From a virus: DNA of 49,911 nucleotides. The position numbers and the translations under genes were made by a program. The notes below the pieces were generated by a model. It worked only from the letters and a program-made list of their open reading frames with translations. It did no database searches and was not told the origin of the DNA. Shown here piece after piece: positions 30,106-38,965 of the stretch (positions are counted from its first letter, which is position 1; each line of letters begins with the position of its first letter). The stretch spans positions 1 through 49,911 of the IMG/VR virus record IMGVR_UViG_3300022562_000956. One strand, given 5' to 3'.

Positions 30106-31428
30106 TCAGACAGGGGTGAGAATGTTTGGGTTCAGCGGCATGATAGTTTTACCACCTCCTCCGCCAAGTGCGTTGCTGCGCATCGCAGCCTGCTGGCGAG
30201 CTCTGCGCTGCTCTTCGTCGAGTTTGTTCACACCGGCAGGCTTGCCGGGCATCGCCACCGGTGGCCCGTAGTTACGTGGTCCCATGCCAGCCTCCGCCAG
30301 AAGCTGCTGGCCCATGTCGCCGGTGCCAGGCGCTATGCCAAGCGACTTCTCGCGGCCGGTTGCGCCAGGCCGCGATGCCAGTCCCTGCGTAGTGCCGGAG
30401 ATGGCGTTTCGGTCCTGCAGGCCTGACGACGTTCCGGAAACAGCGTTTGATGCATAATCGCCAGCAGCAGCACCTCCAACCGCCCCCGCTGGACCTCCGC
30501 CAATAGCTCCGAGTACAGTGCCACCAGTGGTGAACAGGCTACCAAGCAACGCTTTGTCGCCAGACGCAGCCGCAGCTGCCGCTGCCAAGCGCGCGCGCTC
30601 CAGGTCGACGTTGGCGCCAAGCTCTGCCGTTCTGGCGCCTGTCTCAGCACCGAGGTATGCACGCTCGCGCCCAGCGCCAAGCTCGCCGATCGCTCCGGCA
30701 GCTTGGTTCTGCAGGCTGATGCCCTGGCCTTGCGCACCCAGGCCAAGGCCAGCGAGCGATGCCCCGACCTGCGCCGATCCGATATCCTGCCCACGGATGC
30801 CCGTCGACCCTGCCATGTACGCGTCGCGCGCCTGAGCCATCTCGGCGGCTCGCAATGCACCAGCCTGCTGGCCAAGCTCAAGTTGCGCCTGCGAGTTGGC
30901 CATGCTGGCGTTGCGCATCGCAGCTGCTTGGTTGCCGCCGCGAGACGACGCCGCAAGACCCATGTTCTGCCGTGCAGCACGGCCGGCGTTTGCGCGCAGC
31001 ATCAACTCGGCCTGGCTCGGGGCCTGGCCGCGCGCAGCCATCGACTGCAGGCGTAGCGCGTCCTCCTGCGACCCGCGTGCGCCAACCGATCGGTCCATGG
31101 AATTACGGGCAGCACCGAACCCGTACCGAGCCACGTCGCGACCCTCGCGTGAATATCGGGCGCCTTGCAGAGCACCTGCGCCTAGCATGCCGACGGCGTT
31201 GTCTTGCTGCGCAGAACCGCTCGCAATGCCAGCACCATATTCACTAGACCAGTCGCTTCCTGGTGCATACGCGGCGCGCGAAAAATCAGGCGTGGTGCTA
31301 CCGCTGCCAGACTTGCTTGGTGACAGCCAGTTCTTCGCTTTTTTGCCGCCAGCTACCGCCGCATCGGTGATGGCAGACGGGAAAAACAGCGCGTCCTTCC
31401 AATCAAGTTTGCCGTCGAAAAGACCCAT
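30106..31428 (-). CDS. Internal virion/ejection protein, Ala/Gly/Gln-rich
   Basis: 440 residues from M-G-L-F-D-G-K-L-D-W. Mostly Ala/Gly/Gln/Arg helices with low-complexity runs (ASSRGGNQAAAMRNAS, LAAAAAAASGD), then a Gly-rich hydrophobic segment near 310-340 (GSLFTTGGTVLGAIGGGPAG). Such composition and gene position match the smaller podoviral ejection/pilot proteins. GTG at 31431 sits one codon upstream; ATG 31428 is chosen, with GAGGTGAT upstream. Confidence 0.55.
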   Translation of the reverse strand: MGLFDGKLDWKDALFFPSAITDAAVAGGKKAKNWLSPSKSGSGSTTPDFSRAAYAPGSDWSSEYGAGIASGSAQQDNAVGMLGAGALQGARYSREGRDVARYGFGAARNSMDRSVGARGSQEDALRLQSMAARGQAPSQAELMLRANAGRAARQNMGLAASSRGGNQAAAMRNASMANSQAQLELGQQAGALRAAEMAQARDAYMAGSTGIRGQDIGSAQVGASLAGLGLGAQGQGISLQNQAAGAIGELGAGRERAYLGAETGARTAELGANVDLERARLAAAAAAASGDKALLGSLFTTGGTVLGAIGGGPAGAVGGAAAGDYASNAVSGTSSGLQDRNAISGTTQGLASRPGATGREKSLGIAPGTGDMGQQLLAEAGMGPRNYGPPVAMPGKPAGVNKLDEEQRRARQQAAMRSNALGGGGGKTIMPLNPNILTPV

Positions 31429-31437
31429 CACATCACC

Positions 31438-32676
31438 TCATGCTTGGAAGTTTGCCCGATTGGTAGCCGAGAGCGAGTTCGCGAAGCAGCCGGCCGCTAG
31501 CACACTGTCGCCGGTCGTACCAATGCGCATCGACCATGGACCGCCGGACGACGTGAAGTTCGTCCCGGTGTTGCTGCCGATTAGCACATCATCTGCATAC
31601 ACAGTCATGACATGGTTCGTTCCAGCCGCCGATCCATCGCAGTATATCGTCCAATGCCGGAACACGGTGGTGTCGAGACCGTGCGCAATCGAAATTGAGT
31701 ACGTCGTGCCATAGAACCACTCCACGCCGGTTGGGTCGATCGTGATGTAGTGACGTCGCGACGACGGTCCAGTGAATCCATACGTGCTGATGGTTTTGCA
31801 GTAGACGTAATATGTTAGTACATACGTCGATCCGCCACCCTCAGGGTTCGTGCCTGCTCCGCCATTGAGCAATGTATACAGTCCGTTTGTGTCGCTCACT
31901 GAGCGCGTTGCTATGCCGCCTCCAGACGACTGGATCTGCGGGTTCGGGTAGCTCACGCGCTTGAGGTTTGACGGGCTCGACCACGATGCTGATCCGTACG
32001 TGGTGTCTGAATCGACGAGCGACGACAGCAGGTATGGGGAGACACCCGTGTCCGTAGCATCGTCCGAGTACACAGCGCTGATGCACGCTGCGTTTGCCTC
32101 CATGAACGACGAGCCGGTCCACGCTGACTGCAGGGCAACACTGAACGTCGCGTCGCTCTGGTCTGTATACGTCGTCAGCGCCGTCGTGCCGGTGATACGC
32201 ACGAGGTACTGCGACGACTCCGTGCTCGGGATTGTCCACGCGTACGACGTCGACGCGCCGCTGACACCAGTTGTGATGCTAGTCCAGCTGGACCCATTGT
32301 TCGTCGAGTAGTCAAGGTCAAATCCGGTGAACGTGCCCGTCTTGGTCCACGTGATTGATACCGAATCGTTGACCGTGTAGCTCTCACCGCCGTTGGGCGC
32401 TGTAAGCGCAACACTGGCATTGATAGCGAACGCCGTGTTGTTCGTCTTGGCGACCGTGCGCCCAGGCGACCGACCAGTCACGCGGACCAGCGACGACGCG
32501 CTCTCGTCCGCAGCCAGTGGCGTGTACGAGTACGACCGGATGGCAGCGCCGAGCCCGCTGGTCAGCGTCGACCAGTTCGACCCGCCGTCGGTTGAGAGCT
32601 CGACGTCAAACGTCACGAAGGATCCGCCAGAAACGGTCCATGTGATGTTCGTCGATGTTCCGATCGTCCATGCCAT
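31438..32676 (-). CDS. Tail fibre with two Ig-like/Kre9-type repeats and a LamG-like end
   Basis: 412 residues. Two beta modules of ~90 residues share W-T-V/K-x-G-x-F...F-D-V/L-E/D-L-S-T-D/N-G-G/N-S-x-W and ...Y-x-V-T-G/R-I-T-G, a bacterial surface/Kre9-like Ig fold. The C-terminal ~230 residues hold a LamG-like sandwich (FRHWTIYCDGSAAG, MTVYADDVLIGSN) ending A-A-G-C-F-A-N-S-L-S-A-T-N-R-A-N-F, like the LamG endings at 19-25 kb. Likely a tail fibre; Ig modules often bind sugars. Confidence 0.6.
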   Translation of the reverse strand: MAWTIGTSTNITWTVSGGSFVTFDVELSTDGGSNWSTLTSGLGAAIRSYSYTPLAADESASSLVRVTGRSPGRTVAKTNNTAFAINASVALTAPNGGESYTVNDSVSITWTKTGTFTGFDLDYSTNNGSSWTSITTGVSGASTSYAWTIPSTESSQYLVRITGTTALTTYTDQSDATFSVALQSAWTGSSFMEANAACISAVYSDDATDTGVSPYLLSSLVDSDTTYGSASWSSPSNLKRVSYPNPQIQSSGGGIATRSVSDTNGLYTLLNGGAGTNPEGGGSTYVLTYYVYCKTISTYGFTGPSSRRHYITIDPTGVEWFYGTTYSISIAHGLDTTVFRHWTIYCDGSAAGTNHVMTVYADDVLIGSNTGTNFTSSGGPWSMRIGTTGDSVLAAGCFANSLSATNRANFQA

Positions 32677-32679
32677 AGG

Positions 32680-35600
32680 TCAGCTCGGTGATGTGATCTC
32701 AAGGTCTGGCTGCGCCGCATTCACGCGGTGCACGTTGTTGATGATTTGTCGTCCGCGCTTGGTGACACCGTATTCCTGCAGCACTGCGAGCGGGATGACC
32801 CCCGAGTGAGACAGGCTTCCAGCGACCTCGCAGTGCAGCTTGTACGCGGTCACGCGCTGGCGAGCGGGCTTGAGCGGCAGCCACACGACGCCATCCGTGA
32901 TCCAGTCGGCAAGGTTAGCGCCGGAGTACTCCCACTGCGTTGCCACCGTATTGATGTCGTAGTCCAGGTACAGCGTGATGGTGATCGTCAGGTTGCTCGA
33001 CAGATCCTCGCTAGGCGTCTGCAGCGATAGCAGCAGCGACCACAGCCTGCCGTAACCGTTCAGGCTGGTCAGCTTGATCCACGGCGTTTCCCAGATGCTA
33101 TCGCCTGAGCGCTGGTTGTACCCGCTGTCTCCGCGTCGTAGCTCGGTCAGGATGCTGGTGCCGGTCGACCTGTAGATCAGGTCGTTGATGATGACCGTGT
33201 CTACCTCGCTCGTGGTGAGCGTGAGCTGCGACCATGCGTTGTTCGCGATGGAGTAGTAGTAGATCGCGTCGGCGCCCTGCACACGGATCTCGTGGTTCGC
33301 TGGATCGTACACAGCGCGTAGGCACGTGAACGTGCGCGCGTTCGTGTCCGGCTCGATCGGAAGTCCGACCTCTTGAATCTGCCCGTTCCAGATCACGAAG
33401 CCACGAGCGCTCTGGAAAAACAGTCCGACGGGCGTGTCCGCGATGCTCGCGCGAGACGAGCAGCCAATCTCGATGACCTTGCGCGGAGGAGCGAACGAAC
33501 CGAAGCCGAGCGCGTTTGGACCCTCACCATAGAGTTGATAGATGCCGTCGTCGCAAAGAAACGTTGGAACGCCTTGTACGTCGATGACAGCGACGGCTTC
33601 TGCGCCGAGGTCTCCGGTCAGCGCGCTGTTCCACTCGGGCGCGTATCCAGACACGAACGGCTTCGTGCACCACCATCGCGAGCGGTCCTCTGCGTCGACT
33701 CCGAACATGCGGTCGCCGACTGTCGCGATAGAGCAGAAGCTCGGCGGAGGCTCCGACGAGAGCTCGCCGCTGTCCGTGTATAGCGGCGGGTCGCCGGTGG
33801 AACCGGCTGCGATGCTCGTGAACGCGTAGTGCATGCCGCCGGTCGTCGTCGAGTCGTAGTCGTCCTTCTTGTTGGAGTTGTTTGCCAGGTAGTAAAGCGA
33901 TCCTGGTCCAGACTCCGTGCAGTAAACCTCAACGCTGTATCCGCCAGCTGCGATTGCAGAGTTGCGCCCAGTAAACGCGGGGATCTCAACATAGAACGTG
34001 TCGGTCGCATCGACCAGGATAGCGTCGCTAGGAGCGCTTCGGTGCAGCTTGCCAGCGCGGTCTACCCACGTGTACAGCGCGACTACGCTGATGGTCGTCC
34101 CTGGCGTGCCGATGTAGCAGGCTGGGCGTCGCAGCGGCTGAGCTTCGGTTGTATGCATGCCGTCGTGGTCGAACAGCGAACCGCCTGCGATCAGCGTGGT
34201 AGAATCGTGCTGCTGCCATGGAAGTGGTGATGGCGAGAAGTTGAGCTTGTTCCAGAACACGCTTTGCGGGTACGTTGTCGTATCGCTTGGCACTCCGTCT
34301 GCGGCTGGGTCTCCAACTGCAGCGATATGCGCTACTCCATCGATCACCGACACCGCAGATGTCGCGATGATTCCGATCGGTTGCTTGAACGCACGGTCGT
34401 GCATGATGCGAGCGGCAGGGTCGAGCCGGCTCTCGGTGTTACCGAGCCGAGCGATGATTATTGCAGCCGCCGATGTATCCCAGGCTGACGAAACGAACGC
34501 GGTTCCCCTGCCAGTCGTCAGCGGACAGAAGCATTTGCCGCCGACCGTGAACGCGCCAGCGATGATGCTCGTGTTCGGCGTAGTGAATTTGCTGAAGTCG
34601 TCGAACATGCTCGACGCGAAGTCGATAGCCGAGCAGTCGACGAAATCCTGCGCGCTGACGTTCGTGTCCGTGCCCATCACGAAGATGCACGCGATGTCGT
34701 CGTCGTCCTTCTGGCATGCAGTGATCTTGCTGTAGGCCTTGCCCGTGCCAGGCGTCATCGTGGTATACGTCGTGCCTGGAGTTCCCAGCACTTCTCCGAT
34801 GACGTTGCTCGAATAGATACTCACCACAAGTGACTGCGTAGCGCCCACGACCAGGTCAAAGTCGGTCGCGGTATGGCTTGCCGTATGGGTCGATGCGACC
34901 ACCTGAATCGACGTGTACGTGCGCACGTTCAGGATGGCCGAACCGCTGTTGTCGTAGTATCCGAACAGGTACGCCGTACCACTTGGCGAGTGGTAACGGA
35001 TGCGGTGCTGGTCAGACCCGGCAGTCGACGTCAGCGTGACAGCGGTCTGGAATGAGCGTGAGCTGTCGACCCACTCGACAAGCTTGATCGAGAACGGAGC
35101 CGCAGTCGCGTCAGAATACGTTACTACCGCGCCCGTGGTCAGGTATTGGCACGCTCCAATGACAGGAGCTCCACCGCTGTCTCCCTGGGCTGTCACCTGC
35201 CGTTCTGCGATGACTGTGCCGTCCGCCGTGACCGCGCGCATGCGCACTTTCCACGCACCACTCGTGTACACCGACCAAGCGAACACCAGGTTGCCGTTGG
35301 CAGTGCCAGCGCAAACCGCGGTGTGAACGTACTCTTCCTGTACGCCAAACTGGGCCGTCGCTAGCAACTGACGCGACACCTCGATCGGCGTCGTAGAGAA
35401 CGCGCCTGACGTCGCGCTGCTGCCAGCGGTAGCAGGAGATGTGCACAGAGCCGTAGTGCCATCCACGAGGCGCCCTACGCCATGCTGAGCGCTCACAAAA
35501 ATGACGTCGTTATCGCGCGCTGCCAGCGTATGCACAGTGCCTGTTGCGACTGCCGTACTCGATGTCGCAGGCGTGCGCTCGAGCTTGCCAAGCTGGCCGA

Positions 35601-35715
35601 AGCGATAGCCATCTAGCACGCGGAAGCCGGACGGGCCCTCGGCCTGCTCGTGCTCCTTGAGATCGAGCCCGCCGGTCAGCAGCAGCTCTTGCTCACCGCG
35701 TGGAAGGCCAGCCAT
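32680..35715 (-). CDS. Large tail (nozzle-like) protein
   Basis: 1011 residues, start M-A-G-L-P-R-G-E-Q at ATG 35715, overlapping the previous stop (TGATG). Beta-rich throughout, Ser/Thr-rich, few charged helices; N-terminus L-L-L-T-G-G-L-D-L-K-E-H and late S-L-L-L-S-L-Q-T-P and Y-K-L-H-C-E-V-A-G-S. Size, composition and position right after the adaptor match the large beta-propeller nozzle/stabilisation proteins of podoviruses (T7 gp12 / SU10 / epsilon15-type). Assignment by context. Confidence 0.55.
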   Translation of the reverse strand: MAGLPRGEQELLLTGGLDLKEHEQAEGPSGFRVLDGYRFGQLGKLERTPATSSTAVATGTVHTLAARDNDVIFVSAQHGVGRLVDGTTALCTSPATAGSSATSGAFSTTPIEVSRQLLATAQFGVQEEYVHTAVCAGTANGNLVFAWSVYTSGAWKVRMRAVTADGTVIAERQVTAQGDSGGAPVIGACQYLTTGAVVTYSDATAAPFSIKLVEWVDSSRSFQTAVTLTSTAGSDQHRIRYHSPSGTAYLFGYYDNSGSAILNVRTYTSIQVVASTHTASHTATDFDLVVGATQSLVVSIYSSNVIGEVLGTPGTTYTTMTPGTGKAYSKITACQKDDDDIACIFVMGTDTNVSAQDFVDCSAIDFASSMFDDFSKFTTPNTSIIAGAFTVGGKCFCPLTTGRGTAFVSSAWDTSAAAIIIARLGNTESRLDPAARIMHDRAFKQPIGIIATSAVSVIDGVAHIAAVGDPAADGVPSDTTTYPQSVFWNKLNFSPSPLPWQQHDSTTLIAGGSLFDHDGMHTTEAQPLRRPACYIGTPGTTISVVALYTWVDRAGKLHRSAPSDAILVDATDTFYVEIPAFTGRNSAIAAGGYSVEVYCTESGPGSLYYLANNSNKKDDYDSTTTGGMHYAFTSIAAGSTGDPPLYTDSGELSSEPPPSFCSIATVGDRMFGVDAEDRSRWWCTKPFVSGYAPEWNSALTGDLGAEAVAVIDVQGVPTFLCDDGIYQLYGEGPNALGFGSFAPPRKVIEIGCSSRASIADTPVGLFFQSARGFVIWNGQIQEVGLPIEPDTNARTFTCLRAVYDPANHEIRVQGADAIYYYSIANNAWSQLTLTTSEVDTVIINDLIYRSTGTSILTELRRGDSGYNQRSGDSIWETPWIKLTSLNGYGRLWSLLLSLQTPSEDLSSNLTITITLYLDYDINTVATQWEYSGANLADWITDGVVWLPLKPARQRVTAYKLHCEVAGSLSHSGVIPLAVLQEYGVTKRGRQIINNVHRVNAAQPDLEITSPS

Positions 35716-36062
35716 CAGAACACCCACAGGCGAATCGTCGCCTGCGTTGATAGACCGCCTGCGTTCGTCCGCTGCATAACGAACGTCGTGGACGGGTCGT
35801 AGCCGTTGTCTCGAGCAACGATTGGGCTCGTCACGACAGCGCCGTCAAGCGCATCTCCGATGATGCCAGGGCGCATCACCATGATGCCGAAGCCTCCTAC
35901 GTAGTCGCGTCCGAGCAGGTGCTGCGCAGTCGCAACGCTCGCACCAGACGCGAACGTGATGTCGAGCCAGCGACCGCCAAGGAACGGCACGTTGATCAGC
36001 TCGTGCTCGCGATGCGCATCAGGCGTAGGGCGAAACGGCAGTGCTGGTCTACGCTCAGCCAT
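35715..36062 (-). CDS. Small beta-sandwich virion protein (LWVF ending)
   Basis: 115 residues. H-L-L-G-R-D-Y-V-G-G-F-G-I-M-V-M and the final A-T-I-R-L-W-V-F match a family of small phage head/tail proteins that carry H-x-L-G-R-x-x-x-G-(F/W)-x-V and end V-x-L-W-V-F. I do not know its exact place; genome position between adaptor and nozzle suggests a tail or connector component. Confidence 0.5.
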   Translation of the reverse strand: MAERRPALPFRPTPDAHREHELINVPFLGGRWLDITFASGASVATAQHLLGRDYVGGFGIMVMRPGIIGDALDGAVVTSPIVARDNGYDPSTTFVMQRTNAGGLSTQATIRLWVF

Positions 36063-36754
36063 CAGCGCCTCCAGAACAACGAGCGGTCATCGACGAACTC
36101 GCCGCTTCCCCATGTGTCACGCACCTGGAACGTCGAGAAACGGTCACGCTGCTTGGCCTGCGCGACGATCTCCTCCTCGATCTGCATCTTCATGCGAATC
36201 GACTCTGTCGAGTCCTTCTCCTCGCGTTCAAGCGCCTTGACCATGAAGTCCTGGATGAGCCATTCATCCCAGCCAGGCTGCGCGTCGATGCTGTCGCTCG
36301 TCGCCGTGACGAAGATGCCGGTGTCGTAGTACAGCGAGACCGTATACGTGTCGCTCGGCGTCGGAAAGAACCGCAGCGTCGAGCCATGCAGCCGATAGAG
36401 CGGGGGCGCATCCCAAGCCTTCACGCTCTCGCCAGCCGCCAGGTAGTCGTCGACCGACGCCATGCGCAGCGGCACAGACTCATCTGCCGCACGCAGCCAC
36501 GCGATCTGGCGCAGGTCGGTGAAGTTGCTCGGCAGAGAAACGGTGGAAACGCTGGCAGTCGTCGTCACAGTGCCGAGCGTCAAGAAGTAGTCACTGTTTG
36601 CCCACCGAATGAGCGAGCTGAGGCGACGCGCGCCGAACTTGACCCAGTTCAGCGCCATCGTAGTGGTCACGTACGACGTGGTCGAGAAGTCGTCGTAGTC
36701 CAAGCGGACCCGCGCCTCCTCCATGATGTCGCTGACCAGAACGGACGTCGCCAC
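36062..36754 (-). CDS. Head-tail adaptor (SU10/gp6-like)
   Basis: 230 residues from GTG 36754 with GAGGTGA upstream. M-A-T-S-V-L-V-S-D-I-M-E-E-A-R-V-R-L-D-Y, then T-M-A-L-N-W-V-K-F-G-A-R-R-L-S and a middle beta region ...Y-R-L-H-G-S-T-L-R-F-F-P-T-P-S-D-T-Y-T-V-S-L-Y-Y, which is the SU10-adaptor pattern (helical bundle with a beta insert between G-x-x-L-x-F-x-P and L-Y-Y). Attaches to the portal and carries the nozzle. Confidence 0.65.
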   Translation of the reverse strand: MATSVLVSDIMEEARVRLDYDDFSTTSYVTTTMALNWVKFGARRLSSLIRWANSDYFLTLGTVTTTASVSTVSLPSNFTDLRQIAWLRAADESVPLRMASVDDYLAAGESVKAWDAPPLYRLHGSTLRFFPTPSDTYTVSLYYDTGIFVTATSDSIDAQPGWDEWLIQDFMVKALEREEKDSTESIRMKMQIEEEIVAQAKQRDRFSTFQVRDTWGSGEFVDDRSLFWRR

Positions 36755-36762
36755 AACTCACC

Positions 36763-37011
36763 TCACCGGCAGTCCATGAATGCGTCGAGAGCGTCAACGA
36801 GTGCTTCGCTATCGCCATCCTTGAGCGCGGCTTTCAGCGCGTCGGCAGCTGCGAGCTTGACGTCTCGCATCTCCTCGTCGCCGTCGTCCGTCTCGTATTC
36901 ACCGCTGTCGTCCTCGGACATGCGGCCCTTGCCCATGCGCTTCTCACTGGGGCCGATCCCAATGAGCAGCGTGGCGCCTTTACCGCCGCCTTTTTTACCA
37001 GGCATGTCCAT
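36763..37011 (-). CDS. Small acidic helical protein (82 aa)
   Basis: N-terminal Gly/Lys stretch (MDMPGKKGGGKGATLL), then an acidic part and a C-terminal helical pair (AAADALKAALKDGDSEALVDALDAFMDC). The A-x-x-A-L-K/D-A-x-x-x-x-D-x-x-x-L-x-x-A-L ending is common in small phage proteins near head genes. Function unknown; ATG overlaps the previous stop (TGATG). Confidence 0.5.
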   Translation of the reverse strand: MDMPGKKGGGKGATLLIGIGPSEKRMGKGRMSEDDSGEYETDDGDEEMRDVKLAAADALKAALKDGDSEALVDALDAFMDCR

Positions 37012-37712
37012 CAGTCGACCATTCGCAGGAGGAAGGCTGCGCAGAGCTCGTCGCTCGTGTCGCTGCCCGTGGTTGGCGTGATGACGAACGTCACGTAAAG
37101 CGGAACGGTGTTCGTTGATGCGCCGTCGGTGATAACCTCGAGCGCATCGCCGACCGCAACAGTGTTCGCCGCGGTTGGCGTAGCGCTGTCGCGGTCACCC
37201 GCTGCAGAGCTCGCGTTCTCGACGGTCAGCGTCCCGTTGGTAACCGCAACGCCATTGATCTCGGTGGAGATGGCCGCGTCAGCCGTCGCAATCGCTCCGC
37301 CAAGGACTGTGCGAATCGACGTGATGGTGCCTGCCACCGGAGCCGCAACGAACGCGCTGCTGGCAGTGGAGATGTCCGTGAGGACAGTCGTCGCCGACAC
37401 GTTGCCAGTTGCGCCGGCGGTGTGCAGCAGGCTTGCCGTGCCAGCCGATGCATCCGTTGCGGTCACCCGCAGAAAGCCCGGTGCACTCGTTGAGTTGTCG
37501 ACCGGGCCCGCAAAGAGCGGGACGATCGCCTTGCATGACGCGCTGAAGTTGACCGTGGTCACACCAGCCGCGCTGCGGGTCACTGACGAAACGCCCATTG
37601 CGTCGGTCAGCGTCTGAGTCGCATCGCTACTCGGCACCCAGCGCACGTACGCGACGCGCGTGTCTGGACCGTAGCAGTTCAGCGGCTTGTTGAAGATCTT
37701 CTGCTGACCCAT
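37011..37712 (-). CDS. Capsid decoration/head-fibre-like protein
   Basis: 233 residues, small Ala/Thr/Val-rich beta protein with little Lys or Arg; repeated beta turns (TATDASAGTASLLHTAG, TITSIRTVLGG). GGAGGG lies upstream of ATG 37712. Directly downstream of the capsid gene, so a head decoration or fibre protein is likely. No catalytic motifs. Confidence 0.45.
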   Translation of the reverse strand: MGQQKIFNKPLNCYGPDTRVAYVRWVPSSDATQTLTDAMGVSSVTRSAAGVTTVNFSASCKAIVPLFAGPVDNSTSAPGFLRVTATDASAGTASLLHTAGATGNVSATTVLTDISTASSAFVAAPVAGTITSIRTVLGGAIATADAAISTEINGVAVTNGTLTVENASSAAGDRDSATPTAANTVAVGDALEVITDGASTNTVPLYVTFVITPTTGSDTSDELCAAFLLRMVD

Positions 37713-37727
37713 GGTGGATCCCTCCTA

Positions 37728-38948
37728 TCAGCCAGCCGGTAGGGTGATGCGCATGATCTTGCCAGGCGCGTTCGAGGCGAAGTTGTGGTCGATGACACCC
37801 TGGATTTCGAACGTGTCGCCCGTTGCCGAGCCAAGGCGCAGGAACTCCACGCCGTCCGAGTTGATCAGGCTCGGTGCGTTGCCGTTGGTGCACCACATCC
37901 AGGCGCCTGGGTCGATGGCGTAGGCCACGTTGAGCGGGCAGTCGTTGTCCGGGAGGATCTTGATCCCATGGTGCATGAAGCCTTCGTAGCCGATGCCGTA
38001 CTCACCGTCGTCGGTGATGAAGCGGTCGCCTTCCTTGGCCACGCTCAGGTTCGAGATGTTGACCGGGTTCGTGTACACGTACTTGAACCTGGCCTTGGTG
38101 CGGGCTGCGCGCGCCATCGCCTTGATGTAGACGGTTTCCTGCGTGTCGCTGGAGCCGTCGTAGCGGATGCCGCCGAGGCGCTCAGGGTCGCTCGACCGTG
38201 CGACCTGGAACAGCGTCGTGCTCGGAGCGCTGGAAGGCACCCACGTCGCGAGGCCGGAAGCCGCAGCGCCGAAGTCGCCGTCCTGGAACAGGTAGTCGTC
38301 GTTGGTGATGCCGCTGATGGCGGTAGCCCAGTTCGCCGACGCGGTGAGCACGCCGGTGTCGCGGTTGACCGCAGTGATCGTCGCCGTGTTGCCCGAGTCG
38401 CGTAGCGATCCGGACTCGCCGTCCGAGCTCGATGCCGCGATCTTCATCCCGGGCTCAAAGAAGAACGAGTCCTCGGGATTAGCCAGCGTGAGGCTGGTCG
38501 TGCTGATCGCGGTCGTCGGATGAACGCGCGCGCGCCAGCCCCCGAAGCTGCCGTACTGCTCCTTCGCGACGTTGTCGCCGAGTGTGGAGAGCGCGCCGTC
38601 CATCTCGCTCTTGAGCAGATCGAGGAACATGCCCGCGTTGTTGGCGTCGTTCATCGCCTGGCGGACGACGATGCCCGCCACCTTCGCAACGCAGTAGTCC
38701 GAGATGGGCGTGACCTGGAAGCCATCCCATTTCGACGCGTACTCGTTGGTTCCGGCGGTCGTCAGGTTGTGCGAACGCCCCTGCGGCTTGCCGTATTGGA
38801 TCGGGATGTGGAAATACCGACCCGTCATGTCCTTCTTACGGCTCGTGGTGCCGAGGAGCGGGTGGTCCTTCATGGTGAGTTCGGTGTCCTCACCAATGTC
38901 GTACATCTCTTTGAGCGCGTCGAGCGCTGCGGTTCTGTCGAACGTCAT
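37728..38948 (-). CDS. Major capsid protein (HK97-type)
   Basis: 406 residues, the head shell subunit. Starts M-T-F-D-R-T-A-A-L-D-A-L-K-E-M-Y and continues through P-I-Q-Y-G-K-P-Q-G-R-S-H-N, W-D-G-F-Q-V-T-P-I-S-D-Y-C, K-A-M-A-R-A-A-R-T-K-A-R-F-K-Y and D-D-G-E-Y-G-I-G-Y-E-G-F, a capsid type of podoviruses with a separate scaffold. Position after the scaffold and length are right. No protease gene or propeptide is visible. Confidence 0.8.
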   Translation of the reverse strand: MTFDRTAALDALKEMYDIGEDTELTMKDHPLLGTTSRKKDMTGRYFHIPIQYGKPQGRSHNLTTAGTNEYASKWDGFQVTPISDYCVAKVAGIVVRQAMNDANNAGMFLDLLKSEMDGALSTLGDNVAKEQYGSFGGWRARVHPTTAISTTSLTLANPEDSFFFEPGMKIAASSSDGESGSLRDSGNTATITAVNRDTGVLTASANWATAISGITNDDYLFQDGDFGAAASGLATWVPSSAPSTTLFQVARSSDPERLGGIRYDGSSDTQETVYIKAMARAARTKARFKYVYTNPVNISNLSVAKEGDRFITDDGEYGIGYEGFMHHGIKILPDNDCPLNVAYAIDPGAWMWCTNGNAPSLINSDGVEFLRLGSATGDTFEIQGVIDHNFASNAPGKIMRITLPAG

Positions 38949-38965
38949 GATACAGCCTCAGAAAA